Shown: one piece after another, positions 1 to 11,000 of the stretch
How positions within the stretch are numbered: position 1 is the stretch's first letter
Layout: each line of letters starts with the position of its first letter
DNA from: Catenaria anguillulae PL171
Taxonomy: Eukaryota > Blastocladiomycota > Blastocladiomycetes > Blastocladiales > Catenariaceae
Length of the DNA: 26,535 bases
Reading direction: 5' to 3'
NCBI GenBank assembly: GCA_002102555.1
Contig: MCFL01000318.1
Coordinates: 1 to 26,535 of the forward strand
Notes under the pieces: generated by a model
Seen by the model: the letters and a program-made list of their open reading frames with translations, nothing else
What the model was told of the DNA's origin: nothing
Database searches by the model: none
Made by a program: the position numbers and the translations under genes

Positions 1-162
1 ATAACATCAACAACAGAGAGTGAGTGAGTCAGGTAGTGAACGATGAGAGATGACGGGAAGGAAAAATAAAAAATGGGGCAGAAGAACGAAAAGAGTGCAC
101 GTTCAGTCAAAATTTACTTTTCCAAAAATGATTCCAACATCTCTGCATCCTCTCCAAATCGG

Positions 163-1681
163 TCACCTCCTCGACCGTACCCACACATCGTCCGGATGCT
201 GCCACTCTGACCCATCCCCTCGTACACTCAGCGCAAAACTTGTCTCGCGTCTCCTCGTGAATGTACACCAAGTGTCGCGCTCAGCGTCATACTCGTAAAT
301 CCAAAGTCGCGATAATCCAGCCTGCGCTCGGGCCACTGCTCTCGGTGTTCCCGCATACTTGTCATCGTCAAGCGGCACCTCAATCTTGAGCCACTCTGGG
401 TCGCGCGACAAGTTGGAATCAAAGTCGACATGGTGCTCGATCCCGAGGGCAGGCGCTTGTCATAGACCGGACGTGGTAGCCAAATGTGATGACTGCCGTT
501 CCAGCACCGACCACATTGACCATGAAACGGCGGAACCGCAGGCGAATGGGGATCGGATCATCATGTGCAGAGATCGTGCACGGCCATTAAACTTGTTGGG
601 TGTGCGCCAAACAGCGGGCGCATGTATTCGATGTGGTGCAGAGTTGCGGAGCCACTTGCGACATGTGCAGGGACAAGTATTCGCGAGCACCTTTGGCCCA
701 GTCCCAATCCATGAGATCAAGCTACACACATCATATCGGTCAATAAAACGTATCAAGCGGGGCAAGTTGAGCTCATATACTGATTGAAGATTGGGACCCT
801 CGTCAACGTGACATTCTTGCCCTTGCCATCGACCCTTGTCAAGTCCTCAATGCACTGCATCATCATGATATCGCCCACAAAATCCTGTTCCCTGACCTTG
901 ATGCAATACTGATAATTGGCCGCAATTCTGGCTGCCAGCGCCCTTGAAATGGCCATGCCTCCACCGCCATACGCGAGCACGCCACCAATCCTTACCTGGC
1001 GCACGGACTCGCAAATGTCGCCCAAGTACACCGAGTCGACGAGTGGGTCCACATCGAGCGACCGCAAATGTGCCATGAGGACATCGGGAAACCAGAATGT
1101 GTCGTCGTCGCCTTGAATAAACCATTTGGTGGTGTTGGGGGCCGTCGTGTACAAATACGACATTTGCTTGAACCACTACATGGTTTGATGCATGGCCCAG
1201 TCGGAATGAGCCGATCCTCACCAAGGGTCTAAAGTGCCAAGAGTGCACAGCGTACCTTGCGATGCATTGTGCGATCCAAACGATTCGGTTCCCCATACAT
1301 GATGATGGGATACTTGCCGCACACTCTCTTGAACGACTCCATCAAAAACGTGCGTTTCCCGTGCATGGCCTCTGGGTCGTCCTCGGCAACCCACACCACG
1401 CGATAGTCTAAATCGGGCAGCTGCCCAAACGTATGGCACGCCGTGGCACTACGCTGGATTGAGACGGGATTCCCACCTGCGGAAAAGACGAGCTCGTTGA
1501 GTTGCAGGTCCTTGCTGCGAGGATGCGGCGGCAGGTCGTAGTCGCGGAGCGGCCAGGTCGACGCCGGTGGAATTGGCGCGGTCCAGCGCATGGAGTTGTT
1601 GTTTGATGTGCTGTCGAGGGACGAGGAGGCGAGGGATTCCGAAGTGGCGGTGATGAGGAAGGGCGCGCGGTGCGGTTTTTT
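163..1681 (-). CDS. DUF604/fringe-like glycosyltransferase region, frame-disturbed
   Basis: Probable Golgi/ER-lumen glycosyltransferase of the fringe-related DUF604 family. The core is in the exon 1175-781: KWFIQGDDDTFWF (the DDD metal/nucleotide-sugar motif), then VYLGDICES, GGGGMAISRAL and DFVGDIMMMQC, in family order. Upstream (1591-1256) lie NELVFSAGGNPVS and a VVWVAEDDPEA stretch. An 80-nt intron (1255-1176) joins MHRK to WFKQMSYLY in phase 0, and a second probable intron is 780-722. After it the family-like text (LDLMDWDW, EYLSLH, then EHHVDFDSNLSRDPEWL ending at the stop at 163) lies in different frames, so one or more bases appear missing or extra near 720-780 and 430-470. The frame opens at 1708 and has no ATG before 1591. 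It seems to be entered from the upstream membrane-protein frame. Family assignment is fairly secure; the exact exon chain below 780 is not. Confidence 0.72.
1675..1681 (-). other. A AAA AAC heptamer at the membrane/glycosyltransferase frame change
   Basis: On the minus strand the codons GCA AAA AAC sit in the only window (1708 to about 1660) where the membrane frame must change to the glycosyltransferase frame. This is the sequence of a classic -1 slippery site (X XXY YYZ), and slipping back one base gives CCG CAC CGC, the correct downstream frame. An equally direct reading is that a run of seven A was recorded as six. No clear downstream stem or pseudoknot was found by eye. Confidence 0.4.
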
Positions 1682-3568
1682 GCACCGATCGGGGCGGGAA
1701 GAGAGCGGTCAACGAGAAGCGTAAGGGTAATGTTGTATCGAGGGTCGGATTGTGGTGAGGAATCGAGTTCGTGATCTGTTCGAGGTGTTGATGTGGCCGC
1801 GGTTGGAGCCAGTGAAGAGTCTGTCACGGGAGAAAGGACTTGTTGGGGAGCCGGTCCAATGTGACCGAGCCCAATGAAGAACACGAGAAGCGCGCCAAGG
1901 ACGACCAATGAGCGAATCATGCGATTGGCCAAATTGAACCCTCGCAATGACCAAGGAGCGGCTGCATACGAGTGCGCTTCCTTTCCGGTCGTCGGCAATG
2001 CTTCATTCAACAATTCTTGATTGTTGTCGTCCTGCGCGTCGTCATCATTGAGAATGCCCGACGGTGTTGGCACTTTTTCGGAGCGACTAACTCGACCGGA
2101 AACCATGCCTGGGACTACCGATGCGTGTGTCGACATGAGTGCAATGGAGAAGAGGCTGACAGCGCCGTAAAAGACTTTGAGGCTGGATGGGGCCCAGTCG
2201 AGACTTGACAGCGAGGTGTTTCTTTGAATCCAAGTGACAACCAGTAACAAGAACAGATCTCGGGCCATTTCGGCCGCAAATCCATTGGAGAGCGTGATGA
2301 GCATACGAATACTTGCCGGCGAACTGTCGCGCTTGTGATAAATGCGAGCGGAAAGACCTGAGGCGAGAGAACTTGCTGCCAAAAAGGCCATTGTCGGAAG
2401 TGTGAATAGAGTGTGGGAAACGATCCGAGTATCGTCGTATGCGGTAGCGGCGTTGAAGAGCAGAAATGACGCCAACTGAGGAAAGGAATGGACGAGCCCT
2501 TAGTTGCGTAATATCGCACGCATGAGCCGACAGAGGAGCACGAACCAATCTCTGCTTTGCTCTCGTCGCCATCCAGCGTTGCTGGTTGGCATCAACGAAC
2601 TCGGAGTCTTTCTCGACGTGCCTTGACATTTCATGCGAAATCCACGGGCCCACAGCCGAAACCATGGCCATTACCGTGATTCCCAGTGGTGGTGCTTTAG
2701 CGACATCCACTTGACTCAACCACGGGATTCCGGCGATTCCAGCGATTGCCATGGCAACTGCACCCACGGCCGATGCGCCACCCAAGAATGCTTGCCGTCT
2801 TGCAGGTGCTATGGCTAACATTGCGCCAACAGACGAAAAGCCGAGTACGAGGCCAACCAAGCGCACGACCAAGATGGGTGTAACTGGCGCACTTTGTGCT
2901 CGCGCAACTGCGGCTAGCGCATATGCAGAACATGATACGATGAGGGCGTGAATTGGAGATGCGAAAAGTGAGAAAACGTTTGGCCTTGGGTGAAGATGGG
3001 TCGTGTCCTTGGTGACGGAGGCTGTGGACGCAGTGTGCTGAGCCTTGTGGCGGGCTACCAGATACATGAAGCTGAAGGCGACGCATTGAGCAAGCGATTC
3101 TAGAGCCGCCAGAAACAAGGGCGACACGGGCAACAAAACTTGGCCAGACGCTGACGCGGCCGGGGTCGATTGTTCGTGTTCAACATTGGGACTGCCGGGA
3201 CTAGGATTCCGTTCGGGAACGTTGAGTGCGCGGTCCCAGTCAAACGAGTGTGGGGAATGGAGGGTTCCTCGTGCAATGATGTCGGCGATGGAGGAGTGAT
3301 CTGCGGCAGTCGGGCCATGTGTTTCCTGTGGGTTGGCTGAATGTGAAGGCGGCACTAGAAGGACAGCCCCGATGCACAATGCCGCCGTCGAGGCAGCGGC
3401 ATAGGCAAGGCTTGTCGTGAGATGGGAACTCGAAAACCAGGATCGGCCGGCAGCACCATGACGCGACAAGACTCGCAGCCAGAGACCACGTCCAAGGGGC
3501 ATGATCAAATAATGATGAAGGTGGTGGGCCAAAGTTGGACCTCGTAAATACAGTATGAGTGCCTTCAA
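1675..3568 (-). CDS. Multi-pass membrane protein, N-terminal half of the glycosyltransferase unit
   Basis: I do not recognise a named family. Exon 1 (3568-2546, 341 codons from ATG) and exon 2 (from 2475) join in phase 0 across a 70-nt intron (2545-2476), giving KQRL/LASFLLF. About ten hydrophobic stretches are visible, for example near residues 50-71, 146-170, 200-225, 231-257, 262-284 and 290-310, several more after the intron, and a last one (SLVVLGALLVFFIGLGHIG) just before the lumen-like linker. A Ser/Pro/His-rich hydrophilic loop lies at about residues 72-145. The number of segments would suit a transporter-like fold, but no diagnostic motif was found. The frame stays open into the 5' end of the glycosyltransferase, and its own stop (at 1408) lies deep inside that domain. 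The two parts are therefore probably one polypeptide. Divergent from the TRIM37-like gene. Confidence 0.62.
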
Positions 3569-3909
3569 CCAAGTATGGATGACGTGAGTGAATGCGTCAA
3601 GTCCTTGCGTGTCTCATGGCGTAGGGAAGCAACCGTCGTCCTCGTGCTGGCTGTGGCCGGTAGAGGCCCAGGGCCGGGGCTGGCAGGAGGGGAGCGTTGG
3701 CCTACGGCTGGCGGCCGCGTGTCGGCGGCGGCGGCCGATGATGATTGGCTGCCTTAGCGAATAATATACTGAAATCGTTTGTTTGTGCAATCGACGACAT
3801 CGATATCCCCAACACAACACACTAATAACGCTCGCCGCCGGTCGCCGCCGCTCTCCGTCTCCGACGCAGCTGGATGAAATGACAACAATTTAATGTTCGC
3901 CTTGCCGCC
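3569..3909. promoter_or_regulatory. Divergent intergenic region, membrane/glycosyltransferase unit and TRIM37-like gene
   Basis: The 341 bp separate two start codons on opposite strands and so should hold both promoters. The part next to the TRIM37-like start is rich in CGCCG and pyrimidine motifs. An AT-rich patch (AATAATATACTG, about 3761-3772) is the only TATA-like stretch. No gene was seen here, and the small open frames have no recognisable content. Confidence 0.5.
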
Positions 3910-6900
3910 ATGAGCCACGGCCCGACATCAACTGCACACCGGCATACAACCTCGCCGGCGCCTCGCCGTGCTGCTGCGACCGCAGGCGGCAGATCCGAGT
4001 CCGCACAGGTGTCCGCCTCGTCCTCATCAACTGCTTCTCCGGCAGCCTCTCCCCACCGTCCTGGCCAACGCGGCACAGGCCCACGTCCCACAAGCCGCCT
4101 GCAGCACGACCCGGACGTTGCCCTTGCGCTGGCCATGCTCGGCAGCAGCGATTTTGCTGACTATAGCGATCTTTCGGAACTGTCCGGCCTCGACGACGAT
4201 GAAGACCATCACGAAGAGGCAAGCAGCAGCACACGAAGTGGTGGCGATCCAATTCGCGAATTTCGCTCATTGTTCGATTCTGTCTTCACTGACCATTCCA
4301 GCGGCCAGTCGCCAGGCTCTGGCTCGTTCGGTCGTCGGCTCGGCAACAGGTACCCTCGGACGCCTCCAGATCATCGTCAAGCGCTGGCCTTGTCCAGCCC
4401 AGAGTCTTTCGATTCGCCTCCTTCTCGCCCATTCATTGGCAGCGCCCGGGTACCACCCACTTGGCCGCAAGCCTGGCCAGGACAAAGGGACAGCGTCAAC
4501 CAGCCGCCATCGCAGCAGCAAAGAACGGCCACGGCTTCAATCGCTTCTGCTGCTTCGGCATCGCGCCCAGCGCCCCCTCGCAGCTCATTCACCTCGCGTT
4601 TGCCTCCGCCTCCAACTGGCGCCCAAGAATCCAACGACTCGGCTGAGCGAGCACTGTACCATGACCTCATGGCTCCATACGAAATGTCTGCAACCGACCC
4701 CAGTATCGCAGAGTCCATCCGGTCTTCCATCCCACTTCCCAACAATGACTCGGCCCCGTTCTCTCGCCGCATGAACCAATCCCAGGCGATTCGCGCACGT
4801 GCCAGCGACTTGCTCGCTCGAATCGAACGCCAAATGTCCAACGACGACCGTCCGACAACCCCGCCAAACGAAACCAACGCTACCAGCCAGTCGCCCGCGA
4901 GACCCGCATCGCGGGCGCCAATCCGCTCCTTGTCCAGCATTGCTGCACCAACATCCACATCCACATCCACCTCGTCATCGGGATCTGCCTCCTTTTCCAA
5001 TTTGCGAGCATGGACACGGCCTGCAGCGCTGGCGACGCCAACGCTCCGCCGGCCGGCGAGCGCCGTCGACCTTCGTACTTCCGTGGACCGGTCCAGCGTT
5101 TCTGCCACAAGTCGCATGGCCAGCCACAACCAAGCACTTCGCGACCTCACCTCGCGCATGCGTGCGGCACGCATGCCGTCCGAACAGCGACAATCTCGAC
5201 CCACCGCTGCCAATACTGTCACTCGTCCGGCTGGTTCTGCGCAGCCACCTCCCTCTTCCTCGCAATCAACCACACCCGCGTCCACAACGCAAACCACACC
5301 GGATCTCAGCTACCCGTCTCGCTCGCGTGTTGCCGCGGCAACATCTGTTGCGTCCAGTCGCACGTCGTCGCCGATGCGTACGCTCGAACGCCTCTTGTTT
5401 CCGCCCAGAGGCGACAATGGTCATCGACACACGCTCGAGCAGATTGAGGTGCAAGAGTTGGGCGAGCGTTCAGGCTCGCCGCCCAATGTGGTACCCGAGG
5501 TCGAGGCGGAACCAGAGTCAGAATCGCCACCGCGTGATGATGTTGCGGGTGTGGAAGAGCTGCTAAAGTGCATGATTTGCTGGGGACACTTGGAGCGGGC
5601 CGTTTTGTGTCCGAGTTGTTCAAAGATGGCGTGTTCAAGCTGTCTCGTTGTACGTTCTTGTTTTCTCTCGTTTTCGGTTCTGTCGCTGAAGTTCTCTGCT
5701 GACGAACAATCACGTGCCCGCCCATAGCGCTGGATTACGGACGAAAAACCCGAGTGCCCGCACTGCCGCTCACAACTTCGCACCTCTCAGCTCGTGCAAT
5801 GCCGCTTTGTCGACGACCTCCAAGCCCAACTCAAATCGCTCGCCACAAAAGCATCCACGTCGTCCACATCCCCAACCTCGAAATCCAAACAGTCATCCGC
5901 CACTTCATCTGAAATATGCCCCAAACACAATGCTTACCTGTATTACTACTGTGCCACCTGCTCGGACCCTGTATGCTCGGACTGCGCCATGTTCTCTGCC
6001 GACCACCGCGGCCACGAATTTGTGCACCTCGAAAAGGTGTACACGGAGCACATGGAGCGATTGCAAGCGGCCACCAATCAGGTCGCAGCACGTGTGCAAG
6101 AGTACAATGAGGCGCTCGAACAGGTTGCGGAGCGGGCGGCTGGAGTGCAGGCAGCAAGAACAAAGGCGCAAGACGAGGTCCGGCACGTGGTGATGGACGC
6201 GTTGGGGGCTCTCAATCGGCAGGTTGAGAGGCACGAGCTGGCATTGTCGGGTCCGTTCATGCGTCCCTTTATGTTTCTCAACTAGTGTTGCTCTCAGACT
6301 TATTGACACTCCTGGATGCTTGAGTATTCAGGTGAGAAATCCAATTTGGAACAAACAATTGCATCCCTGGAATCGGCCGCAGCCTCAGTCATGTCGACTG
6401 TCCGCTCTCTGTCGCACGCCGACCTCGTCCGCCAATCCCCATCGCTCATCTCCAAACTCGTCTCGTCGCGCGTGTCCGCGCCCTCGCCCACTCGTGTCCC
6501 ATCTGCCATTGACGACTTTGACAACCCACTTGTCCCACCGTTTGCCTCGCACACAATCACCATCCCGGACTTTGAGACGTACGCCTCGACGGGCCAAGTT
6601 TACTACAGCCAAGCATTTGCTGCCGGCGGGCTCACGTGGCGCCTCAAGGTGTATCCAAAGGGCAACGCACGGGCCAGGGGGCAGTACTTGTCCATGTTTG
6701 TTGAGCTCGTGGACGGGCTGGCTGCTGGTGAGTCGGTCGAGTACCAGTACAAGGTCGAAGTGATTGGCAGCGCTCACCTGCCGACGGCCACGGTGGCGAG
6801 GACACCGCCCAGACTACCGCCCGTCGCAGACGTGTCAATGGCAAGCGATAGCGCGCTCGCCTTGAACGAAGGTACAGACGCAGAGCGCGCGTCGCCGCCG

Positions 6901-7857
6901 GCCGGTGCGTCCCGCGCATCGTCGGCGCCTGTTTCGGATCCGGCAACGCCACCGTTGCCTGACGCGGGCACGGACACGAATCACATTGCGACGCTGGCTG
7001 CACAGGCCATTCAACACCTCGAGCAATCATTCCGGATCCCGCAAGACTCGCCCTCGCCCTCGCCTTCCTCCGCTCGTGCTTCTTTGCCGTCCACCCCACT
7101 GCGCGCGAGCCCACAACCAACCGCCACAACTGCCGGCACCGGCACATCTTGCATTGTGCGTGAATTCACCAGCACCTTTAGCAACGGCGAATGCTGGGGA
7201 TACAACCGGTTCTATCCGTTGGACCGGCTCGCGCGTGACGTGCTTGGCGCCCGCGAAAGCGGCCACACGACGCTCACGATCCGGTTTCACGTTCGCCCAA
7301 GGACGTATGCGCGGCGTGCGCTCGATTTGGAGCGGTGGGCTGCCAGGCTGGCGAGCGAAAAGGAGAGGCTCGAGGCAAGTTTGGCGGCGGGTTCAGGGAA
7401 ACCACGGTCCGAGGTTGGCGCAAGTGCTGGCGGTAAGCTGGAGGCTGCGAGACGCGCGGCGGCGGTCTTGTTGAACACGTTGGAGGTGGATCAGGAAGGG
7501 CAGGGTGACGAGACGAGTGGTTGCGAGGAAGAGGAAGAGGATCGCGGCTTGGACGAGGTGAGTGAGAGCGAAAGTGAAGCTGCGGAACACGAGGACGGTG
7601 AGGTGACGCACGATGCCGCGTCGGATCAGAATGAGTTGGCGTTGGAGTCTGAATCGGAGTCTGAGTCGTCGTCTGACGAAGAAGAAGGCGAGGAGTACCA
7701 ATCGGATCTTGATCCAGAAGAGGTACTCCCTGGTGACTCGATATTATTGCCGAGGAGCCGGTCGTTTCCCGACTCTGTGATGTCCACTGGGTCTGAGGGC
7801 GAGGTGGTCTTGCCAGGCGTGTGGCCGCGATCATCGACCTCCCATGGGTGGCATTAG
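3910..7857 (+). CDS. TRIM37: TRIM37-like RING/B-box/MATH E3 ubiquitin ligase
   Basis: Predicted ubiquitin ligase, 1262 aa. Exons are 3910-5649, 5728-6250 and 6332-7857, joining in phases 0 and 1 without any frame break. The RING (about residues 553-593) runs CMIC, LCPSC, CSSC and CPHC with exactly the cysteine spacing I know from TRIM37, and is cut by intron 1 after CSSCLV. A B-box (about 644-690; CPKH, CATC, CSDC, H..H) and a coiled coil follow. The MATH/TRAF domain starts at about 822 (GLTWRLKVYPKGN, GQYLSMFVEL) and resumes at about 1027 with IVREFTSTFSNGECWGYNRF. Two things are odd. There is a 550-residue Ser/Pro-rich region ahead of the RING, which in animal TRIM37 lies at the N-terminus. 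There is also a 120-residue Ala/Pro/Ser insertion inside MATH. The C-terminal 110 residues are Glu/Asp/Ser-rich. In animals TRIM37 limits centriole reduplication and acts at peroxisomes and in chromatin; a role here is inference. Confidence 0.88.
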
Positions 7858-8062
7858 CGTTCTTACCTGGAGATGGTTCTTTGTTGATTGTATCCCGATT
7901 CAAGTATCCCCCACTGCTGTGCTGTTATTTGTCGTTCCGCTGTACATATCTTTGTTTTTTCCCAGACCACAATCATACACATGAATATACACAACCAGAT
8001 CTGATCCTTTTCAGGACGGTGCCCCAGCAGGTTCCTTCTTGATGCAGCAACACTGTTACGGT

Positions 8063-11000
8063 TTACAAGAGCTGACTGGGCTTCTTGCCCAGAATACGAT
8101 CGAGGTTGAAGGCACAGGAAATGAGGGCAATCTATGATCGGCACGATAGGTTTAGCATTGGATGTATGAGAAGAAAACCGAGCCCCGTACATGGGTAAAG
8201 GCTTGCGGAAAGTTTCCGACCAACTCGCCCGCATCGGAAACTTCCTCCGAGTACAAATCGAGGTGGTTCGCATACGAGAGCATTTGCTCAAAGGCGTAAA
8301 GTGCCCGCGGCTTGTATTTGTCCTGAGGACACGTCGATCCAGGTCAGTGGGTAAATCTGCAGCAGTGACCACCACATCGTGACGAGGTCGGGGACAACGC
8401 ACAATGTACATGCCCGCCCGCGCCAAGTTCTCGCAGAGCCAGAATCCGCACATGGTAAAGCTACCTTCGCCCGTGCCAACGCCATCGTCCGTGTCAAGCG
8501 ATAGGTATCGATACACAAGGCCACTGCATGTGAATGGCCACATGCAACGGGTTATTGTCAGGCCATTGGAAGCACACTCACATGGCGGCGGTAGGTTGCG
8601 AGACGGAGCGCGACGTACTTGCTCGTCAGCCCACCCAACTCGGGAGGCTTGAGAATCGCTGCAATCGTGGAGAGCAACCTCGGATCCGTCGGCGAAATAA
8701 AGAAAACCAACGGCATGATGAGAACGGACGCATCCAACGCGTTGCTCTCATATGCCTGTGTATATACGTCCCACAACATTGTGTCAGCTGCGAAACCCGC
8801 AACCAATCTCAGCCATCAATCAATGAACATACCTGTTTGAAACACTGCCTGCCCTTGTCCCACCCCTTGTCCATCACCTCCAAGTAAATAGCGTCCCTCG
8901 TTTCCAACCACTTTGCGCGATCAGGGCAGGGGAACATGCGTTTTTCGGCGAGCCGCAGGCCGCGGTCAACGGCGACCCAGCACATGACTTTGCTGTACAC
9001 AAAGTGCATGGGCTTGCCTCGAACTTCAAAAATGCTCATGTCGACCTGATCCCTATGACGTACCGTGCGAAGAGGTGGAGTTAAATCGGTCGTTTGACAG
9101 CCGGTAGTTGAAACCCAGTCGAGGCAAGCCGGTGCATGAAGATTGAGGCGGTGGAGTACTTGATACCCAAAGAATAAACAAGCGTACCATGCGCTGACAA
9201 CGTAGTTGACAAGGGACTGGCATACTGTAGAGAGAAACTTGCTAAGTTAGAAGGGATCCTTGGCGGGAGCAGCTGTGGGGTACATACCACACCACATATC
9301 GTATCCAACGGGCGACGAATACTTGTTCTACACAAGTGGGAATCGGATCGGGGTTACAACTTCGAAGAAAAGAACGAAACTCGAGACCGGACCATGAGGT
9401 AAACCGTATCCAATAACGCTACAATAAGTACCGACCAAAATCGAGTCAGATCCCGTCTGAAGAAAACTCTGCGCAAGCGTTGGTTAAGCGACAGCGAACC
9501 TCCATAGATGTCCAGCTGCAATTGCGTCGATGCCGCGTTCCCGATCCTGACGGGCCTGGATCCACGGTACCCGTGCAAATGCGCCAGCTCGAGCTCGGGA
9601 ATGTTGCGATTTGCTTCGATTGTGTACATGACATTGAGTGATCCGTCGGGATTCTGTCGAGACTTGGGTCAGACCTGATGTGATTGGAAACATGACGGCA
9701 ATTGACGATCGTACTCGGTCGCGAGCAACGAGCTCAATGAATCGCATGAAGGACCTTGCCTCGGAAATTAGGCCCAAGCGAATGAATGCGTATATCACAA
9801 AGGACGAGTCGCGCAGCCAAACTACACACCAACTGTCATGGTTAGCAAGCATGTGATCCAGTGTGGATACAAGAAGCAACATGCATACCCCAGCGGTAAT
9901 CCCAAGTTCGTCCTCCCCCCACCTCTTCGGGCAACGAAAAGGTCGGTGCCGCGATCACAGCCCCCGTCGGCTGGTAGGTCAACAGCTTGAGCGTGAGAGC
10001 ACTCCGCTGGACAGTTTCTCGCCACCTTCCATCCTATTATTGCGCAATTGTGAGACAGCGGAGTCGTCCAAACTCGGTGATCTTGGTCAAAGGCGTACAT
10101 AGGTACACTGTCCAATCCACTGGTTCCAATACGTCAACGTGCTGCGCAACAGGCTTTGTACCAACGCCACCGTCAACGGCGGATCCAACTCCGAGTCCCC
10201 GCCAATCGTCGACATGGGTGTATTCAGCGTGCCCGGAAACGTTTGCGACGTGGGCAAACCGCACACGCTCGGAAATGTCATGGACGATGCTTGTTGCGGG
10301 GTAGAGTTGAGCGCGCTCCCCAGTGGCGGAGGCGAATTGGCCGACGACGAGGAAGCGGACCCGCTTGGCGGGTCGGATTGCGTTGGAGGCACTGGTGTTG
10401 CATCGTCTCCGCGTGTAACGAATGTTGAAACAGCTTGACCGGCGAGGAAAAATTCAGATGGAGCAGGCTGCAGCGAGTTTGACGGGTGACGGATGTCGCG
10501 TGGGAGAATCGGACGCAGCTCTGGCGTCCCCGGCTCGCTCGACGCAAGCATACCATGTGGGTCCATCGGAAACCGATGGACACGAAGCCTGGCCTGTGGC
10601 TCGGATGAGCCCGATGCGTAAGTCTTGAGAGCCGACGAACCACGGTCCGCCACATTTCCCACACCGGACATGACGGGTGACAACCTTTGCCCCACCGGCG
10701 GACTCGATATCGATGCCGCATGATGCTCGCTCACGACGATACTCGGCTGCGGCGGGCGTTCCCTCAATACAAACCACACCTGCTGCCCCTCATTTAACGT
10801 AAACCTCGCCTTCACGCCCTCGCCCAGATACTTTTCGTCGTTCAAGATCTCCCACTGAATCTTTGGCAACGGCATCCGACATCCCGTTTCGATACACGCC
10901 TCGTACGCCACGTAGCGCAAATCCAGGTTCAAATCGTCAAGGCTGTTGAAAACGACCGTCGGATTGTACGAAGCGTCGAGCGCAGCATGGTCGCGACTTG

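Noticed and set aside
4377-5297. Minus-strand open frame of 306 codons
   Set aside because: Antisense to the disordered leader of the TRIM37-like gene; no recognisable domain.
8323-8402. Apparent frame break in GH15 after ENLARAGMY
   Set aside because: Using the gtgcgt donor at 8402 in place of the gtacat donor joins MYI to [11 protein letters not shown] in phase.
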